Positions 36,111-51,988 of a DNA stretch of 64,000 nt are shown here, one piece after another (within the stretch, counting starts at the first letter, position 1; each line of letters begins with the position of its first letter). A program made the position numbers and the translations under genes. Where the stretch lies: positions 1 to 64,000 of the forward strand of contig JAVKOQ010000132.1 of NCBI GenBank assembly GCA_031835245.1. The letters are read 5' to 3'. Below the pieces are notes generated by a model, which saw only the letters and a list, made by a program, of their open reading frames with translations, had not been told where the DNA came from and searched no databases. The DNA is from Balamuthia mandrillaris. Lineage: Eukaryota > Discosea > Longamoebia > Balamuthiidae.

Positions 36111-38462
36111 ATGATGGGCTGCACCGCCGCGTTGAGAGCGCTTTGGGTGTTTGGTCCCTCTACAACCAGCACCAGCACCACCTCCACCGACCGACATGAC
36201 CTCTTGCTTTCTCGGTTTAGTGTTCCTCCCTCTCCCTTTCACACATGGATCGAATTAGAAGCGGCCAAACGCTAATTTTTTTTTTTGGTGGTTTTCAACC
36301 AAAAGGCGCTGGGCCACAGTGGAGCGCCGAGCGGTCAAGCTGCAAGAGAGCGACGGCGAGCCCTACGTGCCTATACCGGATGACGCCGAGTTTGTTCGGC
36401 TGTTTCAGAGCCAACGCGCTGCAGCTCTGTCCAAGCAAGAAACGCAGCACGTCAACGTTGTCTCCACCGATAGAGGGCACCTTGGCCCTCTCGTTACCTG
36501 GGACCAGGTATCTCTTCTTCTTGTTCTCGTAATGCTTGTTCATGTTCTTGTTGTTGTTCTTGTTGTTGTTGTTGTTCTTGTGCTTGTGCTTGTGCTTGTT
36601 CTTGTTCTTGTTCTTGTTCTTCTTCTTCTTCTTCTTCTTCTTCTTCTTCTTCTTCTTCTTCTTCTTCTTCTTGTTGCTTCTTGTTGCTTCTTGTTGATGT
36701 TCTTGTTCTTCTTCTTGTCCTTATGATGCTTACGAAATTCCTTAACCATCAAAAAGGGAGAGTTACGGCTGGTAGCTTTGCCTCTGCCAGACCTTCATTT
36801 CACACAGCTGCTTCGTAGCACGGTCCCTCTCGAACCGGAGCAACGGCTTCACACTGGAATTTACTTTACTTCTCTCTCCATAAGCCCCATTCAGCTCATT
36901 CACCTGTACGCTCTACTCATCCATTGCTCTCGTATGATTTGTCATCACTCTTTTTCTTCTTGTTCTTGTTCTTCTTGTTCTTCATCTTCTTCTTCTTCTT
37001 TGCTGACGTTCTTTCGTATGTTGTGAAGGCCATGCGTGACCGTGACACTCCAAGTTCTTGAGGATGTTGCCAACTTTATTACACAATACTCCAACAGGGT
37101 AAAGAGATGCAAACAGTTTTTTCTATTCTTGGTTGAAACTTGCTAACACCTGTCTGTTTTGCTTTTCTCTTCAATATCAGGACGTAGGTAAAGCTAACCA
37201 TGTTCATCTTCCCAGCCACTAGCCACTGCAGCAACTTTGCTTCCGGTGCTAACCGTTTTTTTCCTTTTGCTGTTGTTTGTGCAGGCATGCTAGCCAAGTT
37301 GCAAACATACATAGCCACTGCTTTGCCTTTTGGTCGACCATTGGAGATGAACCCTGCGTGCTTGGGCATGATTCGGAAACAAGGCTTTCCTCCATCTGAC
37401 ACCAGCTTATCTGTCAAAGTATTCTCTCTCTCTCTCTCTCTGTTTCGCCACAACTGATCTTCCTTTTGGTGGAACACAGCGGCCAGCGTGGAAGCCATAT
37501 CTGTACAAAGGAAAACAACAACGCCTGGAATTTACCATCCACGAAGAGATCAAAGCTGCGCAGTATGACAAGAAAGACATTGCCGACACCTGGCAAGTCA
37601 CGGGCTCCATCACTTGTAAAGCCGAGCTGGAGGATGTTCCTGAGATCACCGTCTGTCTCACTCAGAACATGCCGCAATCTGCGACAACACTAACATCAGC
37701 ACCAGCATCATCATCTACGCGAAACACGGGTGGTCTTCCCACCCTCAGTCATTTTACGGTGAGCCCAAAGGTTCAAGCCTCAGATGTACTTGCCACAAAG
37801 AAGCTGTGTTTCAGTCCTCCGTTATCTCCTTTCACGCTCTGTTCCTATGCCGCCACCGGCTTAGCTAGGCTTCCCATCCGTGGCTTCTACCAAATGAAGG
37901 TTTCTTCTTCCTTCCCCTTATCGTTTCTTTTTTTTTGGGTCTGCCTCTGATGCAATGCCCATTTTGCAGGAGATTGAGAACAATCAAGTCAAGCTGTTGG
38001 TGCAACTAAAGCTGGAAGCAGATGTCAACAATCACTTTGAATACTGCGAGGTGCACATCCCGTTCCCCAATAGAGGAAAGATTGTGGCAACCCAGGTCTC
38101 CCCTACCGCTGGCACCATTTCCTTTGACACTCATGAACAAACTCTCATCTGGAACATCGGCAAGTCCCTCTTTGTTGTTTCCTTTTTGTTTTTAACACAT
38201 GTTTGTGTCTGTATCTTTAAAAAAAAAGGTCAACGATTTACAGCACGTAACTTGGAGGTGGCACTTCCAGCCACTCTCACGTTCAGTCGTAAACATCGCA
38301 AGCCAAACCTCTCCACAGAAAAGCAACACCATTCCGAGCGCGCCGGACAGGGCCATCAAGACCCTTTCTGCACAGGCTCCAATAGTTATGTTCGGGTAAG
38401 TTTTGTGTTGGTCTGTGCAGAATCTTTACTCACCTTTTTTTTCTGCTCTGATCTTCTTCCCG

Positions 38463-38506
<44 letters not shown>

Positions 38507-38694
38507 AAAAAAAAAAGTTAAACTTTAAAATACTGGACTACCTTTTGACGGGATTGACGATAGAGGGCAAGACGCTGGCCATCTATCCCAACACGAAGCT
38601 GCACCAACTGAACGTCCAAAAGGAGGTCATTGCCAGGGACTACTACATCTGGAACTCCTTTGGGGCCTGCCGTTGGGCTCAAACCATCGAATGA
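36111..38694 (+). CDS. AP5M1: AP-5 complex subunit mu (MUDENG)
   Basis: AP-5 is a clathrin-independent adaptor of late endosomes working with SPG11/SPG15. Ten exons: 36111-36214, 36306-36507, 36757-36905, 37029-37098, 37181-37187, 37285-37418, 37480-37899, 37970-38159, 38229-38395, 38518-38694; the sum (1,620) gives 539 residues (human 490). Matches to human AP5M1: ALRALWVFGP, YVPIPDD, WKPYLYKGK, YDKKDIADTWQVTGSI, FCFSPPL-like FSPPLSPFTLCSYA, GFYQMKE, HIPFPNRG, LIWNIGQRF, FCTGSN and FKILDYLLTG, ending DYYIWNSFGA. Exon 5 is only 7 bases and is needed for frame. Intron 8 is GC-AG. The mu-homology domain spans the second half. The other AP-5 subunits are not in this window. Confidence 0.93.
36536..36700. 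repeat. CTT/GTT-rich microsatellite in AP-5 mu intron 2
   Basis: Mixed GTT, CTTGTG and CTTGTT units followed by about eighteen CTT units; pyrimidines on the sense strand. Confidence 0.9.
38466..38502. repeat. (CT)n in AP-5 mu last intron
   Basis: Sense-strand CT tract before the acceptor at 38517. Confidence 0.9.
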
Positions 38695-38901
38695 AACGAA
38701 TGTGCCCGCCCCCCTATATTATTATTATTTTTTTTTTATTTAAAAAAAAGAAAAAAAGAAATAAAAAAGAAAAAAGGGCTGAACACGTTGTGGTCAAATT
38801 GTGCAGTAGGTTTTTGTCGACGTAATATGTCGTCAAAATTATAAAGATCCGATCAGATTGCCACGTCAGCTTGAATAAAGAAAAGCAAAAAAAAAGAAGA
38901 G
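38695..38901. promoter_or_regulatory. Dynamitin promoter region
   Basis: AT-rich stretch (38717-38775) followed by a GTCGAC box at 38816-38821 and AGATCCGATCAGATT near 38846. Start codon at 38902. Function is inferred from position. Confidence 0.4.
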
Positions 38902-40754
38902 ATGAGCGCAGAGAGCAGTGCCTCGGCAGCTACGACGACGAAGACGGTGGGTCCAGGAGGAGAAGCAGCGCCGCCGCAGGAACAAGGGGCCTCTACTGCT
39001 ATCACCAGCGTTGAGGTGGTAGATAGTAGCTTTTCAAGGCCGCTCGTGGTGGTACTGCTTTTTATTTATTTCTCTTTGATGTGATGATGGTTGCGAAAAA
39101 GAGATGAAGTTAATTCCATTTTTTTTTCTCTCGCTTTGTCGAATTCAAACAAAATAGACAAAGGGGGAGCCGGAAGTGTTCGAAACGGAGGATGTTGCCG
39201 AAGAACCCACTCCAGTTTTAACCGATGAGGTTCACGAAAAAAAACTTGTTTTGGTTACTCGTCTTTTTTCTTAAACTCACTTTGCTTCTAACACGGTGAA
39301 ACAGGCGGCTGATAGCAGTGACGACATTGACCGCTCTTTGGTGCCTCCCAACAAAGCTTTTGCTCGCTTCTGGGATAAGTCCTTTGACCTGACCAAAACA
39401 GGTTCATCCATCTTCATCTTCTTCATCTTCTTCTTGTTGCTTTTCTTGTTCTGATTCTCCTCCTTCATGTTGTTGTGCTTCTGCTGCTTCTTCATCTTCT
39501 TCTTATGCTTCTTCTTCTTCTTCTCTCTTTCTCTCTCATTCATCTTTCACGAGAGCAGATTACACCGAGTCACTGGGAAAGATAGCGGCGAGCACCAGCA
39601 GAAGAGGCGGCGCATCACGCAAACGGTGGGAGGATGAGGATGCAGAGAAAGAGCCGGAGACGCCGGTGCAAAGGTTCTATCGCCTGCAACGAGAGGTCAA
39701 AGAGCTGTCCGAAGAGCTGCACGTCTCTGGCCAAACTCAGCCCACCCCCTTGGAGCAAGGCATCGCCTCGCTGCAGCTGACCAACGAGTTGAAACAGCTG
39801 CAACGAGAGTTGAGCATGTTGACGGTGGAAGAAGGCATGGCTCCTTTGTTCGGTGCTCTCGAGGCTGCTCAACAGAAACAAGGCGAGAACCTGATCCGAC
39901 GGTTGCAAGCTCACTTGGCTGCTCTGGATGCCTCTTCTTCTTCCTCTTCCTCTTCTTCTACAAGCAAGAACAAAGACAAGGAAGGACTGGAACAAGTGAT
40001 ATATGAGCTTTACTGCAATTCGGCGTTATCTTCATCGCCAGGCGGATACCAAAAACAACTCATGAGAGTGAACGAGCTGGACCAGCGGATAGCCTTGCTG
40101 GAAAAGTGTATCGGTGGTGGTAGCGGCAATGCTCTGCCTCAGGGTTTGACAGACAGTAGTTCATTGGTGGCTGCTGTTCAAGACCTCAAACAGAAGCTAT
40201 CTTTGTTAAACCCTACCTCTTTAGAGGCCGTAGACCGGAAGATGAAGATGCTCTCCCAGGAATTGGATGAGGTAACCTCCAAGAACGAAAAAGCGCGTCT
40301 CACCTCTCAACAAGAGGAAAAAGTAACTCCACCTCTCATTCTCCTTTCTCATTCTTTCTCGTTCTCATTTCGGTACTAACATACGGATACAAAGGTGAAC
40401 GAAGTGTTCGAAATGATGCAGAGAGTAGACAGTGCTGCTGAGCAGATGTCTGCTGTCATCAACCGATTACAGGCGCTCAAAACTATCCACGAGGAAAGTC
40501 TTTCCTTTGCGCAGACCATCAAAAGCCTTCAAGCACAACAGGACGAAATAACCAACCTGCTAAAGTCTCACAACTCTCTTCTCCAGCAGGTTCATTCTTT
40601 CACGTCAATGAGTCATTTTTTTTGCTTCTATTACTTTGCTTTGCTCATAAGGAAGGTTTAAATATAGGTGAAAGAGGGCTTTACGGCTAATATGACAACC
40701 ATTCAAAAGAACATCGAACTACTGGACACCAGAATGAAGGACCTTTCCGCTTGA
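38902..40754 (+). CDS. DCTN2: Dynactin subunit 2 (dynamitin, p50)
   Basis: Dynamitin forms the shoulder of dynactin, which links dynein to cargo. About six exons. Family marks: TKGEPEVFETEDV, then FDLTKT|DYTESLGK, then TPVQRFYRLQREVKELSEEL and LLNPTSLEAVDRKMKMLSQE. Long helical, coiled-coil regions follow, with MQRVDSAAEQMSAVINRLQA and LLKSHNSLLQQVKEGFTANM. It ends RMKDLSA. A Ser run (about 39930-39960) is inserted in the coil. The N-terminus is Ala/Thr-rich. One intron carries CTT/TTC repeats (39410-39540) on the sense strand. It is convergent with kinesin-7, with 140 bases between stops. Confidence 0.92.
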
Positions 40755-40894
40755 TAACTTTTCTCATTTGACCAACAATTTTTTCCCCATTATTGCTCTC
40801 TTCTCTTTCGTCGTTTCCCTCTTTCGTTCTCCTCTTCTCTCTCTCAGGAGTCAAAAAAATTGTGTGCAACAAAACTGATTTACTAAACAGAAAT

Positions 40895-43800
40895 TTAGAA
40901 GGGCATGTTCTCTTTGTCATCATCAGCAAGGATACGAGAGAGCGGTCTTACCTTTCCCTCTTCCTTACGACTTACAATACCGTTGCCACTTCGCGTCTTC
41001 TTCATCGCAGGAAAATGTACAGGCGATGATTCAACGGCGTGCATCGGGGGCTTCTTTTGCTTGGCTCCATTCGCGGTGGTGGGAGGTATGTTTTCATCTC
41101 GCTCTTGCAGCACCCTTCTTTCACTTCTGGTTGATGATGACGAGGAAGAGGGGTTGGCTGGCATTGATGTAACCTGACGCTTCAAGAAGCTCAGTCTTTG
41201 CAGGGCGTGATCCACGTCCAAAGCAGCTGGTTCGGAGTTGGTGCGTGTCGTTTGCTTCTCCTTTTTCTCTTCTTTATCTTCTTCCTCCTCTTCCTCCTCC
41301 ACCACTCTCTTCTTTCTTCTCTCTTCTTCTTTCGGCCGCCGAGAGAAAGAATCATCGTTGCCATTGCTGCCTGCCTTGGCGGCAGCAGGTCTAAGCATTC
41401 GCAGTTCCTCTTCCAGAGCAGCCACTTTTCTTTGTTCCTTCTCCAACGAGTCGAGGATTTGTTTGGATTGGGCCATAACCTTGGACATGGCTCGCTGCTC
41501 CTTCTCCGTCTGATGCAGCTTGCGACTAATGGAGCGCTTCTCCTTCTCCAAGAACGCGATGCGTTGTCTCAGCTCCTCGGTTCCTTCTTCTTCTTCCTCC
41601 TCTTTCTCCTCTGCTTGTCTTTCTTTCTCTTTGACCAGCTCTGCCTCCATTGCCGCAAGCTGCTTGTCCTTGCTGAATATATCTTCTTCCAAGTGTGTGC
41701 ACTTCTCCTCCTGAGCGGTGAGGAGGTCCTTCAACTCTTGGACGAAGCTCTGTTCCTTCGCTAAACTGCCTTCCAGCTCCTTGCGACGCACTTCCAGAGC
41801 GCCAATCTTCTCCTCCAGCTCACGCTTCCCCGTTTGCTCCGATAGAAGCCGTTCCTCCAACTCAGCAACCAACTTGTGGCCCTCAGCGAGCTGCTCTTGA
41901 AGATCTTCCAGCTGTTCCTTCGTCTCTCCCTCCACCAACTGCATTTGCACGTTAGCATCCTCCAGCTCCTGGATAGTTGTACGCATACGCTCCTGCTCGG
42001 CTTGCAATTCTTGGATACGCTTCTCGTTTTGTTGAACAAGGGCAGCGTGCTGACGTTCCTCCTCTTGCAGCTTCTCTTCCAGAGAGGCAAGTTTCTGAGC
42101 GGTAGCCTCACGACGGGCCTCCTCCGCCGCCTTCTCTTCCAATAGCTGCTCGTTCTTCTCGTTGAGCTGCAGGAGAACCTCTTCCTGAATATCACGTTCC
42201 TCGCGAAGGGCAACGAGCTCGGTCTCCGCGGTCTCATGGGCGGATTTCTCGTTCTCCAGCTGCTGCTTGAGGGCATCCTCTCTGGCGGTAGCTTCTCCTA
42301 AGCGCTCCTCCAACGTCTGCTGTGCTGCTTTGGCCGCCGCCTCGCTCTGCTCCTGCCACTGACGTTGAGCTAGTGCGTGTGCCTCTCGCTCTTCAGCGAC
42401 AACCTTGGCCAGCTCCTCCAGGTGTTGGTGCAGCTGCTGCCCGCTGGCCTCCAGCTGCTGCTTGAGAGAGATCGCGCGGGCAAGCTCCTCCTTCAAAGCG
42501 GCCTCCGCCTGCTGCACCTGCTGCAAACGTTCCTGCTCCTGCTGAAGGGATTGGATAGTGGCCTCCAACTGCTCGCGCAGCTTGTTGCTCTCCTCCTGCA
42601 TGCGTTGGATCTCTTGAAGGCTCTCCTCGATGACGGACTCGAGCTGCTCACGCATCTGCTGATGGCTGCGTGCCTCCTCCTCGTTCTTCTTTTGAAGTTC
42701 AGCGTGGCGATCTTCTTGCTGCTGGTTGCGAGCATTCCATTCGGCCTGCTTCTCCTCCATGGACAAGAAGGCATCGGTAAGTTGCTGCTCCACCTGTCCT
42801 TTATCCTCCAATAAAGCCTGATGTTGTCTTTGCAGCTCCTCCCATTGGTTCTTGGTCTCAGCGAGAGAAGCGTTCTGTTGAGAGAGTTCAGCGCGAAGGG
42901 CTTCCTCGCGAGCGTGTGCTGCCTCTAGCTGCTCCTTCGTGCGGTGGAGGTCAGAGGCAAGAGCAGCTCTCTCTCCCTCCTTCCTGTTCAGCTCCGAGCG
43001 CAACTCCTCCAACTTGCGAGAGAGATCCCCGCCGCGTTTCTTCTCGTCGTCGAGCCTGGCTTGCAGCGTGGCCCTTTCTTGCAAGAGACCTTCTTTCTCA
43101 TTAGCGAGAATGCGACGAGCCCTCTCCTTGTCATCAAGCTGCGTCTGCGTCTGACGGAGCTGCTGGCTCAGCGCTTCTTGCTCCTTCTGCCTGGCGGCGA
43201 TATCAGCAAGACACGCTTCCAGTCGCTCAGTGAGGCGCTTGCCCTCCGTCTCGCTCTGTCGGCACCGCTGCAAGGTGGCCTCCAACTCGGAGCGCAGCTG
43301 GCGGATGTCCTCTTCCAGGCAAGCGTGGCTGTGGGAGAGCTCCTCGTTGCGCTGACGTTCCTCCTCGCAGCGGCTCGTCCACTCCTGAAGAGCGCCGCGA
43401 GTGCGTTGTAGCTCTCCCTCCAGCTGCTCTTGCACCAGGCTGAGATGGGTGTTCTCATCGAGCATCTGCTCCACGCGGCTGGCCAAAGCCACGTTCTGCT
43501 GATGAAGGCTCTTGACCTGCGCTTCGCTTTGGGCAAGAGCCGAATTGAGGGCGTTGATCTGAGCCTCTGCGGCGGAGCACTGGGTCTGAAGCTTCTCCTG
43601 GCTCTTCTGCAGAGTGTCGTGCTTCTTTTCCAGGGCCTGCAGCTGCATGCTGGTCTCTCGATACTTGCTCTCCTCTGTTCGCAGCTTCTCCATGCCCTTC
43701 TCCAGCTCCGCCGCTTGCTTGCGCAGCTGTTTGGCCTCACGCTCCACGCTGGCCTTGTCAGAGAGCAATGCCGACTTGTCTTTGGAGGTCTGCTTCAGCT

Positions 43801-46800
43801 TCGTCTCCATGTCTTGCAGCCGCTTAAAGGCCTTGTCCCTCTCCTTCTTGTTAGCCTCCACCTCCTTTTGCAGCTGCGTGAGCTTGGCTGCATTGCCTCT
43901 CAGCTCCTTCTTCATCTGACCGCAGGCTGCAGCGAGAGCGCAGTTCTCCTCTCGCAGGCGCTCCATTTCCACCTGAGAGTGGTTCTTGGCCGTCTCCAGC
44001 TCCGTCTTGGTCTGAAGGAGCTGTTTCTCGATGTTCTTCTTCGACTTGCCTGCCTCCTTCAGAGCATTGCCCAAGTGCACCGATTCTCTTCTCAACATGG
44101 ACGTCACTGCCAGCGACTCTCGTCGCACCAATGACATCGGCGTGCTGCTCACCGAAGAAGTGGAGGACGGGGGCTTCAAGTAACTTATGTAACTTGTGTT
44201 CATGGCGGTGTTGGAACTTTGATGTTCGAGCTCCTCCAAGCGAGCATTCAGAGCTGCCTTCTCATCCTCAGCAACAGCCAACATCGACCTCAGCTCCTCC
44301 TCCGTCTCACCGGCGCGCGCTCGTTCCTCGTCAATCGTTCTGATGGCGCTCTCCTCCATCTGCTGAAGTGCCTGCCGCAGCTGGGCGATCTCTCTGGCAG
44401 ACTGCTCCTGAAGGGCGGCCACCTCGTTGGCTCTCTGATGCTGATGCGCCAGGAGCTCCTCTCGATGACGTTGTTGGATGGTATCGAGCTCTTGCTTCGC
44501 TTGCTTTAATTGCTGCTCCGTTTGCTCCATGCTCGCTTTGAGTTGCTCGTTCTCTACCTCAGCAAAGGACAACACGGACTTGAGGTGTTCCTCCTCGGCG
44601 GCTCCCTCCCTGACCGCTACATCCAATTCCTCTTTGGTTTTCTGCAACGCGGTCTCCACTTCCAACAGCTCCTCCTCTTTGGCGAGCAACATATCGTTGG
44701 CTTCTTCCACTTGCTGCAAGAGCTCGTTGTTCTCCTCATCGCGGCTCGCGACGGAGGCACGAAGGCTTGCGATAGTCTCCGTGGCTGCTTCGAGCTCGAT
44801 CTGCATGGCAGAGTGACGATGAAGGAGGTCCTGGTGTTCTTCTCGAACAGCGAGCAGCTGCTTCTCGAGTTCGAGTTTCTCCTTCTTATCGTTCTCGAGA
44901 ATCTCATTGTCCCAGGAGAGCTTTTGCAGCTCGAGCTCCATTTCTTGCAGCTTCTCCAGCGTTCCTTCTGATCGCTTCAACTGCTCTTCAGCCTTTTTTC
45001 ATCGGCATGCATTGTTTAGTTCTTCATTCAACAAAGAGAAAGAGGAAAAGCACAACAAACCGTCTTAAGAGCAATGTTCAAGCTTTCATTTTCTGCACGC
45101 AACGCCTGCAAAGCACCGCTTTCTTGTTGTTGCTGCACAGAAGACGAGGCAGTATTCTGGGGTTGCCGTTGCTGCGAAGGAGAGGATGAAGAAGCAGAGA
45201 ATACCTCTGCATCAGTAGATCCCATTTGTCGGAGCAGGAAACACATTTTTTGTTGAGAGTCTATCAAAGCTCTTTCGCTGCTCTCATACTTGAGAGTGAG
45301 TTCCTGAAGCTTCTCGCCCATCTCCACATTCTCTTCCGTTAACAGCTCCTCCATCTCCTCTTTTTCTTGAAGGTGTTTTTCCAACTCTTGTATGCGTTGA
45401 AGGAGTTCCTCTTTCTCTAAAACAAGCTGTTGTTGTGTGTCGTCGCTCAAATCTTTGTTTGTTTCGTCTTTGTGGTGTTGCTGCTCCAGCTCTTCACGCA
45501 GAGCATTATTAGTCTCTGTTAGCTATGTTAAATGAGAAAGTTCGAGTCAGAAAACAACGAACCAAAAAGGAGAGAGAGAGAGAGAGAGAAACCTGTTCGA
45601 TTTGTTGAAGAGCCTCAGCGAGTTGTTGTGAGAGTTCGGCACTATTGTTGTTTTGCTCAGGCGAGAACATATCTTCCTCAACACCACCTTCATTCTCTTC
45701 GCTCTCCATTTGTTCGTTGTTGCTCTTCCTCTTAACGAGAACTTCCTGTTCCATCGCATTGCTCTCCTTCATTCCATCTGAAGATGAAGATGAAGTGGTG
45801 GAAGAGGCCCGTTGCTCCCGTGATCGTCGTTGGGAGTTAGACAATGAGAAAGGCTTCACAGGCGCTTCCATCATCTCACCGCTAAATGCTGGAAAGTTCA
45901 TGCGAGCCTCTTCCTCAACATCGTCCACCACCATCATTCTACTGGAAGAGGCAGAAGGAGCAGGAAGAAACGGGGCAATGCTTTGTCCAAAGCACCAAGT
46001 CTCTCTTCGGTTTTTGTTGGGTTTGTGGTGCGAGGAAGCCATACCTACCGCATCCGCGCCAGAAGCAACAGCAGCAGGAATGGATGAGGACGATATGATA
46101 AACTTGGCCAACCGCTCAATCTTTTGTTGCTGCAACTCCCTATGACGCGCCTGCTCCTCCAACAAGGCCACCATCTTCTCTCGGTCCTCCTCTACGCGTT
46201 GTAGTTCTGTTTGCGGAGGGGCGCTCTGCTTCTCCTCCTTCATGCGAAGCTCCTTCTTAAGCTCCTCAATCTCCCTCCTGTAGCGACGCAGCAGCGCCTT
46301 GTCGTCCATGACCTCGTTGACCTGCGGCTTGTTCTGGATCTGTTTGGCTCGGTTGGCAAACTTGAGGGTGGAGAGAGATTCCTCTCGAAAGGAGGCGGCC
46401 GGTGTGATAGTGCACACGATGGCCGTGCGTGAGTTGCCGCCGAGAGCCGGTTGCAGGATGCGAGTGAGCTTGCTGTTACGATAGGGCACGTGACCACCGC
46501 CGCCCTCGCTCAGCTTGCCGATGACAGTGCCCAGATTGAGCAAGCTCTTGTTGATGTGACCGCCCTCCTTGAGAGTTATGCCTTCCGCTTTGGTGTGGCT
46601 CGTCCTTTCGCTGCCCGCCAAATCTACCAAGTTCTGTTTTTGTTTGTTGTTTGGTTAAGCCCATGCACTCAAGGAGAAGAACAAGAAACAAGGAGAACTA
46701 ACCAGGAGAGAGACGCGAACTGCTCCATCCATGGAGGTGGGTCGTTTCCGAGGAGCAGAGCCCAAAGACGAATCGTGCTCCTTTTTGGACTGAGACCTTT

Positions 46801-47248
46801 CCCTGCTCTCAATGACCATGCGAAAGATGGTATGTGAGCGAGAGCTTTCATGGTTCATGTTGGTCCTGCCCACATGACGATGCTCCTCGCCAGCTACCAG
46901 CAGAGACATGGCTTGCTCTGGCGCAACTACCAGCTCCTCCGTTGCATCTTTTACAAACACTCCAGTCTGTAAAAAGAATTACAAACATAAATCGTTAGAG
47001 AAGAAGAAGAAGCAAAAGAACAAGAACAAGAACAAAAGTAGAAGCGCAGAAAGAAGAAGAACAAGAAGAAGAACAAGAACAAAAGTAGAAGCGCAGAAAG
47101 AAGATACCTCCAAGTTTTCGTGTATCTTAAGTTTGCCAGCAGAAGGGCTCAATAGATCCCTTATCTCCTCGTTATATATTTCAAGATAAGACACACGCAA
47201 CAAAAACTCGCGCTCAGGTGTCTATTTGTGTGTTGGTTTAGTGCCGTT

Positions 47249-47289
<41 letters not shown>

Positions 47290-47761
47290 AACAAACCCGA
47301 CGAATGGTGTCAAAGATCTGTGCAATGGCCATCGGAATGATGCCCGGTTGCTCAGGGCTTCCTCGCATGGTGTGTGTCTTACCGGAGGAGGTCTGTCCGT
47401 ACGCAAAAATGGTGCCGTTGATGCCCTCCATGGCCGAAGCAATGATATTCTTGGCAACAGCATCGTAGAGCCCCTCCGTGCAACTTTCCTCTCCCAAAAT
47501 GTGATCTATATATATTTTTACATTTTAAAAAAAACAAAGATCAACAAGAGTTGAAAAAAAACAAAGAAGAAAGAGCGGAGCAAAGAGGAGGAGCGTACCA
47601 AAGGTGTAGGAGGCAGCAGGAGTTAACTTTTGGGTGGAGGGGTGGAGGAGGTAGCTGGTTATCGAGTTCTGATCGTACTTCCACAGCGAGGCCGAGTTGC
47701 CCTCCGCGGTCTCCCTGGCATTGAGCGGCCTCACTCGGATGCTTACCGAGATCTTGTCCAT
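40895..47761 (-). CDS. Kinesin-7 (CENP-E-like) with very long coiled coil
   Basis: CENP-E-type kinesins move chromosomes to the spindle equator. About nine exons and some 1,950 residues. N-terminal motor: MDKISVSIRVRPLNARE, P-loop FAYGQTSSGKTHTM, LRVSYLEIYNEEIRDLLSPS, switch I NMNHESSRSHTIF, switch II NLVDLAGSERTSHTKAEG and HVPYRNSKLTRILQPALGGN. This is followed by a neck, ANRAKQIQNKPQVNE, which is kinesin-7-like. A 1,360-residue near-continuous coiled coil rich in Glu, Gln, Lys and Leu follows in one exon. The tail has basic and proline-poor segments and ends KENMPF. Two E2F-like boxes lie upstream. Divergent from the kinase gene. Confidence 0.92.
45569..45590. repeat. (GA)n tract in a kinesin-7 intron
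   Basis: CT on the sense strand, between the LAEALQQIEQ exon and the next exon. Confidence 0.8.
47250..47288. repeat. (GA)n tract in a kinesin-7 intron
   Basis: CT in the sense orientation, between the AQIFDTIRR and TPEREFLLRV exons. Confidence 0.9.
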
Positions 47762-47928
47762 TCTCCTTCCCGTCTCTCTCTCTCCAATTTAAAATAAAAA
47801 ATAAAAATAAATAAAGAATGGGACGAGCACACAATCACTCTGTGTAACAACGCATCGATCTCTCTCTCTCTCTCTTTGTCTCTTTCTCTTTCTATTATTT
47901 TTTTCTTCACTTTTCTCACTTGCTGTGC

Positions 47929-47940
47929 TTCCCGCCAAAA
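47929..47940 (-). promoter_or_regulatory. E2F/DP-type box upstream of kinesin-7
   Basis: TTCCCGCCAAAA; its complement TTTTGGCGGGAA fits the consensus TTTSSCGS. It lies 168 bases upstream of the kinesin ATG at 47761. Confidence 0.6.
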
Positions 47941-47975
47941 CCAACCCATGTTTCCGTTGCATTTTAAGTTTGTTA

Positions 47976-47988
47976 TTTTGGCGGGAAA
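47976..47988 (+). promoter_or_regulatory. Second E2F/DP-type box, inverted to the first
   Basis: TTTTGGCGGGAAA is a full E2F consensus, 36 bases from the first box and in the opposite orientation, within the 606-base gap between kinesin-7 and the kinase gene. Confidence 0.6.
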
Positions 47989-48367
47989 CCTCAAAATTAT
48001 TGACATTCCTAGGATTTTACACATAGTTTACATAACGATCATTCCATCATCATCCAACACGAAAAGGAAGTGGCCATCGCCGGAGAGAAAAATTTCAAGT
48101 GTTCTCTCTCCCGTTGTTGTTGTTGTTTCCTACTTCTCGAAACAACACCACCCAACCACCTCCCCATTTTCTTTTTTTTTTTTTTGTTCCCTCTTTTGCC
48201 TTCTTCTCTTTGCAACTTTTTGTTGTTTGTTTCCAAAGGAGGGGCTCGATTTTTTTTTTTTTTTTTGTTGAAAAGCAATCTCCAAAGATTAAGTTAAGCC
48301 GCGCGCTACACGATTCGGATTCGGATTTTTATTTATTAGTTGAAACCCACCACAAGCAACAGCCACC

Positions 48368-51988
<3,621 letters not shown>

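Noticed and set aside
39277-39543. Minus-strand Lys/Met-rich frame
   Set aside because: Reverse reading of the CTT-rich dynamitin intron.
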